Shown here one piece after another: positions 1 through 8,865 of a stretch of DNA of 41,024 bases. The notes under the pieces were generated by a model. The model was not told the origin of the DNA. It saw only the letters and a program-made list of their open reading frames with translations, and made no database searches. How positions within the stretch are numbered: the first letter of the stretch is position 1; each line of letters starts with the position of its first letter. This DNA comes from an uncultured Porphyromonadaceae bacterium (lineage in GTDB: Bacteria; Bacteroidota; Bacteroidia; Bacteroidales; Muribaculaceae), in the NCBI GenBank assembly GCA_900550645.1, contig URTA01000017.1, positions 1 through 41,024 of the forward strand, in the 5' to 3' direction. The translations under genes and the position numbers were made by a program.

Positions 1-53
1 ATCAGCCCTTTTTCCTTGCCGCCTCCCTGAAATGTTTAGCGGACAGTAATAAA
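1..53 (+). mobile_element. Probable insertion-sequence end (transposase C-terminal tail plus terminal repeat)
   Basis: A reading frame open from the window edge (frame from base 2) ends at TAA 47-49 with residues SALFPCRLPEMFSGQ. Its last codons overlap a 20-bp sequence at 34-53, GTTTAGCGGACAGTAATAAA, which recurs exactly and inverted at 40970-40989, where it also encodes -FSGQ-stop. An identical DNA end overlapping the stop codons of two otherwise different tails is what an IS terminal inverted repeat inside a transposase gene would look like. The body of the element would lie left of the window, so the family cannot be named. The IS reading is inference; the repeat itself is seen directly. 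Confidence 0.4.
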
Positions 54-133
54 TGCAAATATATTTCGTTAAAATTTCACGGCTCTATATTTCAGGAAGT
101 TCGTGCGGAGGTGGCAGCAGGGTATAGAAAAGA

Positions 134-156
134 GGGGATGTGCCGTGCACATCCCC
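134..156 (-). terminator. Terminator of the LRR protein gene
   Basis: A perfect 10-bp stem (134-143 with 147-156, GGGGATGTGC and its complement) encloses a 3-base loop. On the minus strand it is followed directly by the T-rich run TCTTTTCTAT. It lies 45 bases past the stop codon of the LRR gene, as expected of an intrinsic terminator. Confidence 0.75.
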
Positions 157-201
157 GTCGGGTGCGGCTGAAATGCCGCTGAAATCAGAGAAATCAGGTC
201 G

Positions 202-2718
202 TTATCGTATTATCACCTTGAGGCTCTTGTCGCCGTTGCGGACTATGTACAGCCCTGCGGGAAGCGAGGCGAGGCTCAGCACGCCCTCGCTCGAGGAGAT
301 GAGCCGCCCCCCGGATGTCGTGTACACTTCTGTGAGGCCTGAAGGTGCGTAAACGGTCTTGGTCTGCGCGTCGTAGCGGAACGCTTCGGCTGCGATGCCG
401 TCCACGCTGCCTACGTATTCAAACACGCCTTTGAACACCATGCCGTCCTTGCTGTCCGCCTTGGCGGCTGTATAGCTTGTGCCGGCATCCTCGCTGTCGC
501 CAGCACCGTCCGTGACGACAGTGACGTACTTGAACTGGTAGTCTTCTGCCGGCTCAGCAATGAATGTGACAGTCGCTCCTATCGGGAGTTCAAACGATGT
601 GCCGACATTACCCTCGTAGTCGAGGGAGAGCTTGCCAGCGAGGGTTGCGCCGTCGTATGTAGACATGGTCTCCACGCGCACTTTCGCCTCATGCCATGCT
701 ATGCTGACGTTGCAGCCGTCGCTCATGACGGTGACCGTGAACGTATTTTCCTGCGCATCCTCCTTGACAATGGCGTTGGCAGCGTCCACGGCATCGATGA
801 TTGTATTGTACTTGGGAGCAATCACGACAACCGAGCCGAGAGCCATGTTGAGCGTAGCCGAATTGCTTGTAAGTTCGGCGGGCTTGCCGTCAACGGTTAC
901 GGTCACGCCGGAGAAATCGTCCTGCTGCGTAGCAAATGCCACGTCGGTCATTACGGGGTCAGCCTCGAGTACGTTGGTGAAATTGCTCCACTCGTCGGCG
1001 TTGCGGTAGTTCTGCGTGGCGTGGCTGGGCACATGCAGTATGCAGCCGTCGAAATCCATGCCCTTGAACGCCTCATAGTAAGCGTAAGCGGGCGTCAGCG
1101 TCTCGACATAGAAATCCTTGATGCCGGTGCAGTCTGCAAATGCGTGGCCATCGATATAGTCAACAGCGGCGGGCATACGGAACTCCGTGAGTGCAGTACA
1201 GCCGGCAAACACGTTAGACTTGAGTATTGTCACGCCGTCAGGTATGTCAACAGACGCAAGGCTCGAGCAGCCGTTGAAGGCGTTAGAGCCGATAGCAGAC
1301 TTGTTGAACTGGAAACGGTCTTCGCCGTCAACCAGCGTCGATGGGAGTGTGATGCCCTCGATAGCGGTGTTGCTGAACGCCCACTCGCCGATGAAGGTAA
1401 CGCCCTCGGGGACGACAATGTTGCCTTTCAGGGCTGTGGCATCAGCAAAGGACGAGTAAATGCCCGTGATGCTCTCGGGGAGGACGATAGTCTCCAGCTT
1501 GCTCTCGGAGAAGAGTTCCTCGGGGAGACAGTTTTCGCGGGCGTAAATCCACAGCGGCTCGTCAGCGTCTTCCGACCCCTTGGCCGCCACAAACGGGTCG
1601 CCGCCGGCAACGAGCGTCGCGCCGCTCATGTTGATGTTGACGAGCTTGCCGCCAGTTGCTTTCCAATGGTCGTCGATGCCGGTCATTTCGCGCAGCACTT
1701 TGAGGTCAGAGCCGTTCAGCGGCCCGGAGACAGTCAGCTTCTTGACATTCCACTTCTCTGCTTCGGAGAAGAAGATTTCCGCCAGTGTTCCAGGTTCGAC
1801 AAGCGTAACGGTGATTTCGTCTGCCATCGGCGGAGTCTCGCCGGCGATTTCGCGGATGTCGGTAAATGATTTCCAATGGTCGGCTGCGGCGTAAGCAGCC
1901 ACCGTGCCGGCAGGGACATACAGTGTGCAGCTGCTGAAATTGATGCCGTTGAACGGGCCCCAGCTTGCGGAGGGTGGTGTTGTGGCACGGCATCGGAGAG
2001 CGGTCAGCGACGAGGGAAACGGCGCATAGCCTATAGTCGTGAGCGTAGCGGGGAGCTCGATTTCGGTCATCGCGGTGCAGCCCTCAAACGTCTGGTCGCT
2101 GAGAGACGTAATGTCAGGCACAATGAACGAAGCGAGAGAGGAACAGTTCTGGAAGCAGAGGCTGCCGACAGATGTACACGCAGTGGGGAACGAGACCTCG
2201 GTCAGCGAGGAGCAACCGGAGAAAGCCTCCGAGCCTACGGATGTCACGCCAGGAGGGAGGACGACAGCGGCAACGGGAGTGCCGGCAAACGCGCACTGCC
2301 CCACCTTGGTCAGCCCTTGCGGGAACTCGATTGCCGTGAGCTTGGACTTGCGGAACATATTGTCGCCGATGGTGTTGGCTTCAGCCTGTTTTTTCTCCCA
2401 CGAGTAATTGGAGTCGATGTAGTAGCCGCCGGCGACGATTGTGGCATCGTATAGGTTCAGCTTGACAAGCTGGCCGTCAGTGGGGGTGTTGTAACCCGAG
2501 AGGGAAACGCCGGCCATTTCGCGTATGAAACCGATGTCATCGCCGTTGATATAGCCCGTGACCGTCAGTTCGGTGATGCTAAACTTCTGGTCCTGTGAGA
2601 TAAGGGTTGACAGAGTACCCGGTTCGGTGACGTTGACAGACGTGACTTCTGCCGCCGCTCCCAGGGGTACGAAGGCTGCGTATGCAGCCATTGCAGTACA
2701 TAGTAATGTTGTTCTCAT
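202..2718 (-). CDS. Secreted BspA-type leucine-rich-repeat protein with T9SS-like C-terminal tail
   Basis: The 838-residue product starts with a signal peptide (about residues 1-23, ending GAAAE). It carries LRR_5/BspA-type repeats of the form sL-x-x-v-x-l-P-x-x-v-t-x-i-g-x-x-A-F-x-x-C. The body is an internal duplication. One module starts near residue 25 (VTEPGTLSTL), the second near 300 (VEPGTLAEIF), and each closes with a short stretch containing LYVP or LHVP and a W-x-x-F-T motif. The last 70 residues resemble a type A T9SS sorting domain (LPAGLYIVRNG near the end, final residues KVIIR). BspA-like proteins are surface or secreted proteins often linked to adhesion; the ligand here is unknown. 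It lies downstream of another T9SS-type cargo gene, separated by a hairpin. ATG start with signal peptide immediately following. Confidence 0.88.
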   Translation of the reverse strand: MRTTLLCTAMAAYAAFVPLGAAAEVTSVNVTEPGTLSTLISQDQKFSITELTVTGYINGDDIGFIREMAGVSLSGYNTPTDGQLVKLNLYDATIVAGGYYIDSNYSWEKKQAEANTIGDNMFRKSKLTAIEFPQGLTKVGQCAFAGTPVAAVVLPPGVTSVGSEAFSGCSSLTEVSFPTACTSVGSLCFQNCSSLASFIVPDITSLSDQTFEGCTAMTEIELPATLTTIGYAPFPSSLTALRCRATTPPSASWGPFNGINFSSCTLYVPAGTVAAYAAADHWKSFTDIREIAGETPPMADEITVTLVEPGTLAEIFFSEAEKWNVKKLTVSGPLNGSDLKVLREMTGIDDHWKATGGKLVNINMSGATLVAGGDPFVAAKGSEDADEPLWIYARENCLPEELFSESKLETIVLPESITGIYSSFADATALKGNIVVPEGVTFIGEWAFSNTAIEGITLPSTLVDGEDRFQFNKSAIGSNAFNGCSSLASVDIPDGVTILKSNVFAGCTALTEFRMPAAVDYIDGHAFADCTGIKDFYVETLTPAYAYYEAFKGMDFDGCILHVPSHATQNYRNADEWSNFTNVLEADPVMTDVAFATQQDDFSGVTVTVDGKPAELTSNSATLNMALGSVVVIAPKYNTIIDAVDAANAIVKEDAQENTFTVTVMSDGCNVSIAWHEAKVRVETMSTYDGATLAGKLSLDYEGNVGTSFELPIGATVTFIAEPAEDYQFKYVTVVTDGAGDSEDAGTSYTAAKADSKDGMVFKGVFEYVGSVDGIAAEAFRYDAQTKTVYAPSGLTEVYTTSGGRLISSSEGVLSLASLPAGLYIVRNGDKSLKVIIR

Positions 2719-2746
2719 GTTGTTCCAAAAATTTTTTGGGTATTAT

Positions 2747-2774
2747 CCCGGTGCGTCAATTGCGGCGCACCGGG
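2747..2774 (-). terminator. Hairpin between the two secreted-protein genes
   Basis: A perfect 9-bp G+C-rich stem (CCCGGTGCG at 2747-2755 with CGCACCGGG at 2766-2774) has a 10-base loop. It lies 40 bases past the stop of the choice-of-anchor J gene. A T-run follows only about 15 bases later on the minus strand, so it may be a weak terminator or an mRNA-stabilising hairpin. Confidence 0.5.
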
Positions 2775-2813
2775 GTCGTTGGATTGGGGATTGGGAGTTC
2801 TGTTCAGGAGCGG

Positions 2814-5800
2814 TTATTTCACGTAGACCTTGTAGGCAGCAGAGCCTACGGTCACGAGGTAGATGCCCGGCATAGCGGGAACAGTCTGCACGCCGGCAGC
2901 AATGCCCGAGGCAAGAGCCACGCCGGCAGGAGTGTACACGGCAAAGTGCTTGCCTAACGCACCGGAAATCACAATCTGGCTGTTGCGAGCCACAACGCTC
3001 ACAGCGTCAGCACCGATGCCGTCAACGCCTGCGCCGTTGAGGATGCAGTCGTTGGAGAATGCAGAGTCGCCCATGTTGAAGACACAGACCACGTTGTACT
3101 TGTAGTCCTTCATCGGGTCGAGTCCGGCCTGTGAGAACGAGGTTGCGGAAACCGGAGTCTCGTTGACCTTGGCATCGTTGCAGTATACATCGTAACCGAG
3201 CAGCTCTATGCCCTCGGTAGCATGCGGGATGAACGTGATGTCATCAACGCAGAAACCGAGCTTGTCGGCAGATGTGCAGTGGATTGCGAAATAGTTGACA
3301 CCGGCAGGGATATTCACCTTGATTTCGGTCCAGTCCTCTGACGCGTCGCCGCCGACACCTTCCATGACAACAAAGTCGGAGATGTTCTCGCGGTAATCGC
3401 CAGTAGAGACGAGGAACTCCCATGTCTCAGCACCGTAGTACATGGTCAGGCCCTTGACCCAGAAGGAAACCTCCTGAGCGTTGCCGCTGAGGCGCGGAGA
3501 AACCAGCCAGTCATCGTTTGTACCGGTCTCGGAAGCGAAGGAGATGAGCATCTGCTCGCCGCCGTGGTTGGTAAACATCGAGGGGGTGCCGTCGGGGTTG
3601 GGTTCGTCCACCTGTGCGGCCTTGGGGTTGAAGACAATGTATGCCTGGGGAGCGGAGCAGTTGGTCCACATCGGCACGTTGCTGAAATATACCGTCGAGC
3701 CCTTGTCTCGGTCGAGCGTCATCCAGTCGCCGAAGTCGCGGATGAGGAATGACTGGTAGTCCTCGAAGCCGTCATATACGCGGGGAGCAGCCGAGAAATC
3801 GGGAGCAGACCACGAGAGGCTTGCAGTGCCGGTGCTTGCGTCAAACGAGCCGGTGAGGTTGTCAACCACGGGGAGAGCTGGGAGCTTGATCGAAACGGTA
3901 AGGTCGGCAGACACGTCGTTTGCGGTGTTGGCATCGCCCTCCAGGGTGACGCGGGTACTGTATACAGCCTTTGAGCCGAAGGTGCGGTCAGGAGTCTGCG
4001 GGAACTCATATTCGCGCTGCTCGCCGGCGTTCAGGTTGCGTCCGTTGAGGGTATTCTCTTCCTTGCCGTCGCGGTAGAGCGACACTGTGAATGCAGAAGC
4101 GTCGGTAGAGCCGAGGTTGGCCACGTTTACCTTGATGCTGCTTTCCTTGCCGGCCTCGAAGGGGGCAGACTGAGCTATTGACACCACAGCAAGGTCCTTG
4201 TCGAGGACATTACGCACCACGATGTCGTCAAAGTGGATGTTGGAGAGGTCGTTGCCGCACTCAACGGCGAAACCGAGCTGTATGTGGCTGCGCTTAGCCC
4301 ACTTCGTGAGGGGAACGCTCACCTTGCGCCAGCCGCTCACGCCAGACTCCGTAGCCATATCGACAGACTTGACAGTCTCATAGTCGATGCCGTCAGTCGA
4401 AACCTGCACGAAAATCTTGTCCGAGCCGAGGCTGTTGTAGTAGTAATAGAACTCAAGGACGGGGTTTGAGGCCTTGTCCATGGCAATCTTGCCGCTGGTG
4501 ATGACCGACTTCGCGCCCTCGATGCCCGGCTGGAATGTTAGCATACCGCCGTCGTTGTCGCAGGGAGCAGCAGCGGGATATGTGCCGGAAGCAGCTATGC
4601 CCCACTGGCTGTCAGGGTCTTGGCTCTGTGAACGCCAAGTGGAGTATCTTGCGCCCTCGCCGGCGAATGACTCCTCGAAGGGGAGTGCGTAGGGAGTGCC
4701 GATGACGAGAGTGTTGGAAATCCAGCCGTAGCCTATACCCATTTCGTTGACGCCATAGACATAGTATGCCACCATGCCCTGCTGTCCCTCGATAGCGGGA
4801 TAGTCCACAAACTCGCAGCCCTCTACATCCATAGCCACCACGTCAACGCCGCCAGTCTCGAAATTCTGTGTGCAGACATGATACTTGAGATTGTCAACGT
4901 CTATGTAACCGCCGTTCTCGCCGGTTGTGGGAGGTTCCCATGTCAGGACGACAGACCCCTCCTCGTCACCCTCTACCACGCGGACGTTGTTGGGGATGCC
5001 GGGTTTGTCCAGGCCGATGTATGCAGAAGCTGTCGCCTCGAGGCCGTTGCCCATATCGTTGGAGGCGATGACGCGGAACTCGTTGACACCGGCGTCGCAA
5101 GCGATACCGGCCTCCGAAAGCGTTGCGCCGGGGGCGGGAGCAGAGAACGACTTGATGATCTTGTTGCCCTTGTAGAGGACAATGCGCGAAATTGAGGAGA
5201 GGTCAGAGCCGTCAACGCACTTGCTCGGAGCGCGGAATGAAACCGTGCAGCTGAGCGCACCCTTGTCGGCAGGGGTAACGGTGAGGTCCTCCACCACGGC
5301 CGGCGACTTGACAGACGCGCCGCGTATCACCTCGATGTCGTCGAGGAACAGGTTGCCGCTCTCCGCATCGCTGATATGGTGGAAACCGATGCGCTTGTCG
5401 CCCGCGCCGGGGTTGAACGTACACTTGAATTCGGTGTAGTTGCGGTCAGTAATCTGGAACGGAGCCATAATTTCCGTAGACATGGCCTCGACAGTCGCGT
5501 CATTGCCGATGGCAACGCGCATCTTCTCAGTAAAACCGGCAGTGTGCAGCTTGAAGCGGAGTGTGTAGAGGTATCCGTCCTCAAACTTCAGCGGCGGCGT
5601 GACGAGCCAGTCGTTCATGGCCTGTGTCATGCTGTATGTGCTCTTTGCCTCGCCGTAGTTGTACGCCCATGTGCGGCCGTCGTTGTTGGCATCAATGATG
5701 TTGAACAGGTTGAAATCGTCGGCGTTAGAGAAGTTCTCGGTATAGGGTATCGAGAGAGCATCCCCGACAGTCACCTTGTTGGAAGAAACAGTCTCACCGC

Positions 5801-7280
5801 GAGTTGTGCCGACGTATGTTATCACGTCGTAATAGTAGTTCATCAGGCGCGAAGCGTCGAGTTCGTCAGTGACGGAGGTCTCGGTGGTCTTCTGGCATAC
5901 AGTGACGTTGCCCGGCTGGCGTACGATGCGGTAGTTGAGCTGCGCGGGGTCGAAATATCCGCCGTGGAGCGCGCCTGTCGGGGGCTGCCAAGAGATGGTA
6001 GCGGTGTTGCCGTCGAGCGTAGCTGTCACGTTCTCGAGGGGCAGCGGGGTGTCAACGCCTATCCATTTGCGCAGACGCGACTGCGGGCCCTTGCCGGCAT
6101 CGTTTGAGGCGTAAGCCGTTATCGTGTTCATGCCTACAGGGGCATTTGCCAGCGTAACGCTGACCTGCGAGCCGGGCTGTCCTTCACCCAGCTCCACATC
6201 CACGTCGTTGAGGCTGATGATCCACTGCACGTTGCCCGAAAGCGGCTGGCCGTCGTATGTCGTCGTCGGGAGCGTGAAGCTGACAGCAATGTCAGACTGT
6301 GTTGTGGTGACGTATTCAGCGGAGAAGCTGCCGAGTTCAGCCGGAGCGCTTTCAACCGCACCTTGCGACAGGGTGTAAAGGCCTCCGAACTCCTCGTTGC
6401 CGGCAAACTCGGAAACAAGAGAAGCCTTGCCCGAGGTTGTGTCAACCTCGTACAGGCCGGCAGAAGCAGCGGTGCAAGCAGCCCAGAACAAGCGGCCAGT
6501 AGCCATGTCGAAAGTCATGGACTGCTGGTATGCCAGAGTGACACCTGTAGCGCCAATCGGCGTGAGCTTGCCGTTTGTCTTGTCGATGCGGTTGAGCTTG
6601 CCGTTGGCAGTGATGGCATACATCTCGCCCTTGGCGTTGCATGCGAGCGTGAAGAACGGCTCGGAGAGGTATGAAATCACCGTCACCTCGCCGTAGTCCT
6701 TTGACAGAGTGCCGAATACATAGCTTGATTCGCCCACGAAGCAACCGTAGATCTTGTCGGTAATAGGGTCGTAAGCCATGTCGGTAGCGATGCTTGTCTG
6801 GTCGGTACGCGCCGAGTATAGGGTTTCCCATGTGTCAACATCCACGATGCGGTAATACGCGAAAACCGCGCCAGACATTTCATAGTAGTAAATGAAGTGG
6901 TACTTGCCGTTGGCGAGGACGCCGCCGCCGTTGGCTGTCAGCACCGGGTCAACCCTCACGGGATTCATCTCCGGCAGGGTATATATACCCATGTCCTTTG
7001 CAACAGCCGCACTCTCGGCAGTGTAGATTAAGGAGCCGTATATTTCCGGCATATCAGAGCCGGCAGCACGGAGGCCTGACATCTGGCTGAAGTCCTTTGG
7101 CGGCTTGGCAAACGAGTACCCCGCCGGGCGGGTCTGCGGAAGGTTGGCGGAGCGGAACTGCGTCGATGCCGGCGGAGACTTTACGCCGGCATCGCCACCC
7201 GTAACCGCAGCCTGCGAGGACAGACTGAACCCGAAGAGGACAGCCACCAACGCAAGTAAGTTGTAAGTGAAATGTTTCAT
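2814..7280 (-). CDS. Large secreted choice-of-anchor J / fibronectin type III protein, T9SS-like tail
   Basis: The 1488-residue product has a signal peptide (about residues 1-24, ending SSQA). Residues 75-330 look like a beta-propeller-type region (repeats such as MAYDPITDKIYG and MTFDMATGRLFW). Then come fibronectin III-like segments (about 410-500, 670-760, 770-855). Three cleaved-adhesin/choice-of-anchor J modules lie at about 512-665, 860-1030 and 1170-1345, each with a W-LVTPPL or W-LVSPRL type core and an LDDIEV/FDDIVV/VDDITF edge strand. A CARDB-like segment sits at about 1035-1120. The final 70 residues resemble a T9SS sorting domain (PGIYLVTVG). Related modules occur in gingipain-type adhesins, so a surface or secreted glycan- or protein-binding role is likely. 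No peptidase active site was seen. ATG start chosen because the signal peptide follows directly. Confidence 0.88.
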   Translation of the reverse strand: MKHFTYNLLALVAVLFGFSLSSQAAVTGGDAGVKSPPASTQFRSANLPQTRPAGYSFAKPPKDFSQMSGLRAAGSDMPEIYGSLIYTAESAAVAKDMGIYTLPEMNPVRVDPVLTANGGGVLANGKYHFIYYYEMSGAVFAYYRIVDVDTWETLYSARTDQTSIATDMAYDPITDKIYGCFVGESSYVFGTLSKDYGEVTVISYLSEPFFTLACNAKGEMYAITANGKLNRIDKTNGKLTPIGATGVTLAYQQSMTFDMATGRLFWAACTAASAGLYEVDTTSGKASLVSEFAGNEEFGGLYTLSQGAVESAPAELGSFSAEYVTTTQSDIAVSFTLPTTTYDGQPLSGNVQWIISLNDVDVELGEGQPGSQVSVTLANAPVGMNTITAYASNDAGKGPQSRLRKWIGVDTPLPLENVTATLDGNTATISWQPPTGALHGGYFDPAQLNYRIVRQPGNVTVCQKTTETSVTDELDASRLMNYYYDVITYVGTTRGETVSSNKVTVGDALSIPYTENFSNADDFNLFNIIDANNDGRTWAYNYGEAKSTYSMTQAMNDWLVTPPLKFEDGYLYTLRFKLHTAGFTEKMRVAIGNDATVEAMSTEIMAPFQITDRNYTEFKCTFNPGAGDKRIGFHHISDAESGNLFLDDIEVIRGASVKSPAVVEDLTVTPADKGALSCTVSFRAPSKCVDGSDLSSISRIVLYKGNKIIKSFSAPAPGATLSEAGIACDAGVNEFRVIASNDMGNGLEATASAYIGLDKPGIPNNVRVVEGDEEGSVVLTWEPPTTGENGGYIDVDNLKYHVCTQNFETGGVDVVAMDVEGCEFVDYPAIEGQQGMVAYYVYGVNEMGIGYGWISNTLVIGTPYALPFEESFAGEGARYSTWRSQSQDPDSQWGIAASGTYPAAAPCDNDGGMLTFQPGIEGAKSVITSGKIAMDKASNPVLEFYYYYNSLGSDKIFVQVSTDGIDYETVKSVDMATESGVSGWRKVSVPLTKWAKRSHIQLGFAVECGNDLSNIHFDDIVVRNVLDKDLAVVSIAQSAPFEAGKESSIKVNVANLGSTDASAFTVSLYRDGKEENTLNGRNLNAGEQREYEFPQTPDRTFGSKAVYSTRVTLEGDANTANDVSADLTVSIKLPALPVVDNLTGSFDASTGTASLSWSAPDFSAAPRVYDGFEDYQSFLIRDFGDWMTLDRDKGSTVYFSNVPMWTNCSAPQAYIVFNPKAAQVDEPNPDGTPSMFTNHGGEQMLISFASETGTNDDWLVSPRLSGNAQEVSFWVKGLTMYYGAETWEFLVSTGDYRENISDFVVMEGVGGDASEDWTEIKVNIPAGVNYFAIHCTSADKLGFCVDDITFIPHATEGIELLGYDVYCNDAKVNETPVSATSFSQAGLDPMKDYKYNVVCVFNMGDSAFSNDCILNGAGVDGIGADAVSVVARNSQIVISGALGKHFAVYTPAGVALASGIAAGVQTVPAMPGIYLVTVGSAAYKVYVK

Positions 7281-7639
7281 GAAAACAATTGTTTGTTGGT
7301 TAGATTGGTTATTATTTTCGGTCTAAAATTAGGCAAAATCCTTCTACCCCCCCCGATTTTGAATGTTAAAGTCCCGTTAATAATTATTGCTAATACATTT
7401 GTCTTGCACACCTTGGCAAAGTGCCTGCCAGACAAGGGAAGTGCCGCCGTTTTAAGCACAATCTCCGTTGCAAAATGCCGATTTCAAACTTAATCTATAT
7501 CAATTATTGCACCCACAGCACCATTAAAATCCTGATTATCAGCCGATGTTATTTTTCCACCAAACCCGCCCTGGCACAAGGGCGTAAATATATACAAACC
7601 GACAAGGAATAAATACTGCAAAATCAAAACATTACCCTG
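7281..7639 (-). other. A+T-rich intergenic region with a G8 tract
   Basis: This 359-base gap holds no gene. It includes the upstream region of the choice-of-anchor J gene and the 3' side of the DUF6064-like gene. A homopolymer of eight C (G on the minus strand) lies at 7347-7354, about 67 bases upstream of the ATG at 7280. A small stem (CGCCCT 7567-7572 with AGGGCG 7579-7584) may be a weak terminator for the gene at 7640. No clear TAnnTTTG promoter was found. Confidence 0.5.
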
Positions 7640-8368
7640 TCAGACCGCCTTGAACAGCTCGACGAAGAGCAGAACCGCAAGAGCTACGCCAAGGCACACA
7701 CAGACGCCCATAAGCAGCCAGTTCAGGTACTTCGTCTCGGGCTTGGTCCTGTGGCGCGTATCGCCGAGAAACTGCTCCTTGAAGAAACAGTATATCGCGG
7801 GAACAGTTGCGCAGGTGAGCAGGTAGTCCTCGGGGATGTTGAAGAAAAAGGTCTTTGACAGCCCGATCATCGACCAGTGGCACAGCAGCAGGACAATGAA
7901 TATGTTCACGCGGTGTGCGAACATCAGCAGCACGCCGATGGTGAATACCACCACGGAACAGGGCATCACGGGCGAGGTCATAATCGGGAACTCCATGCCT
8001 CGCAACAGCGAGACAGCCGGGTACAGGAAAGGCATAAGCAGCAGCAACGCAGCAAACCTGGTGTGGCGGCGTTTGCGCTTGAACGTGGTGTAGCCTGTCG
8101 CCAGGTCCCATATCCACGAACAGGCGAGTATGCCCCAGAATATCGCCATGATGTTGCTGTACTCGCGCTCGGCGCAGCAGACGTAGAAATACGCCACGGC
8201 TATCCACAGGTACAGGAATATGAGAAACAGCTTCATTGCCGCCGAGCTAAACCGCCCGGGCTTGCGGCGCAAGGCGAATGTCACGGCAACGCCCACGGCA
8301 AGTATGACGGCCTGCCATATCCATGTCGCCGAGTTGTATAGCCCTATCGTCCGCCAGAATGTCTCCAT
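7640..8368 (-). CDS. Multi-pass membrane protein, DUF6064-like
   Basis: The 242-residue product has about six or seven hydrophobic helices. The N-terminal pattern FWRTIGLYNSATWIWQ resembles DUF6064 membrane proteins, whose function is unknown. It is the last of three genes: its ATG (8368-8366) overlaps the TGA of the upstream ThrE C-terminal gene in an ATGA arrangement, which implies translational coupling. A link to the amino acid exporter is therefore reasonable, but it is inferred from the overlap only. The family match is from memory of the N-terminal pattern and is moderate. Confidence 0.65.
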   Translation of the reverse strand: METFWRTIGLYNSATWIWQAVILAVGVAVTFALRRKPGRFSSAAMKLFLIFLYLWIAVAYFYVCCAEREYSNIMAIFWGILACSWIWDLATGYTTFKRKRRHTRFAALLLLMPFLYPAVSLLRGMEFPIMTSPVMPCSVVVFTIGVLLMFAHRVNIFIVLLLCHWSMIGLSKTFFFNIPEDYLLTCATVPAIYCFFKEQFLGDTRHRTKPETKYLNWLLMGVCVCLGVALAVLLFVELFKAV

Positions 8369-8865
8369 CAGCCGTTCCGTTTGTGCCGCGTCAGCGACGA
8401 GGCGCGTTTAGGGAATATGAACATCGGCAGCGTCGCCCCGACAGCGAGCAGAAACACGACGGTGCACGTCACCATGGTGTTGGAAAAGAACATCTCCATG
8501 TACTGCGCACGCTCCGCAGGGTTGTCCATGCTCTGCAGGAACATAATCTGCGAGAACACCATATTATACGCGAACTTGCCGGGTATCATCGGCAGCAGAG
8601 CCGGTATGTACAGCACCGTCATCGGCGTACGCGCCCGCTTGCCAAGCCACAGGCTGCCGAAACCGATCAGCAACGCCCCGGCGAGCGAGCCCATGGAAAG
8701 CTCCACGCCGGCGAATGTCATCAGACAATAGCGGCACGCATGGCCTACCGCAGCCAGCAGCGCGATGAAGCGGAACGCACGCAGCGGAGGGTTGGAAATT
8801 GCACCGAACCCTATGCCCGCCAAGGCTGCGAAAAAAGCGTCGGAAAGTATGTCAAGCGCAATCAT
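8368..8865 (-). CDS. Threonine/serine exporter family, C-terminal half (ThrE_2/DUF3815-type)
   Basis: The 165-residue membrane protein matches the second half of ThrE-type exporters: a run of hydrophobic helices with the typical stretch TVLYIPALLPMIPGKFAYN (about residues 81-99), where the family has a conserved P-x-x-P-G segment. The ATG at 8865 is chosen because it overlaps the TGA of the preceding gene as ATGA and gives an N-terminus starting in the first helix; a longer upstream extension would only read antisense-like sequence. In Bacteroidetes and Firmicutes the exporter is often split into two polypeptides that together make the roughly ten-helix carrier of the inner membrane. The substrate (threonine, serine or other small amino acids) is inferred from the family. 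Confidence 0.82.
   Translation of the reverse strand: MIALDILSDAFFAALAGIGFGAISNPPLRAFRFIALLAAVGHACRYCLMTFAGVELSMGSLAGALLIGFGSLWLGKRARTPMTVLYIPALLPMIPGKFAYNMVFSQIMFLQSMDNPAERAQYMEMFFSNTMVTCTVVFLLAVGATLPMFIFPKRASSLTRHKRNG

Noticed and set aside
691..1869. 392-residue open frame on the plus strand opposite the LRR gene
   Set aside because: It is antisense to a well supported secreted LRR protein and has no recognisable domain; an open antisense frame is expected in G+C-rich coding DNA.
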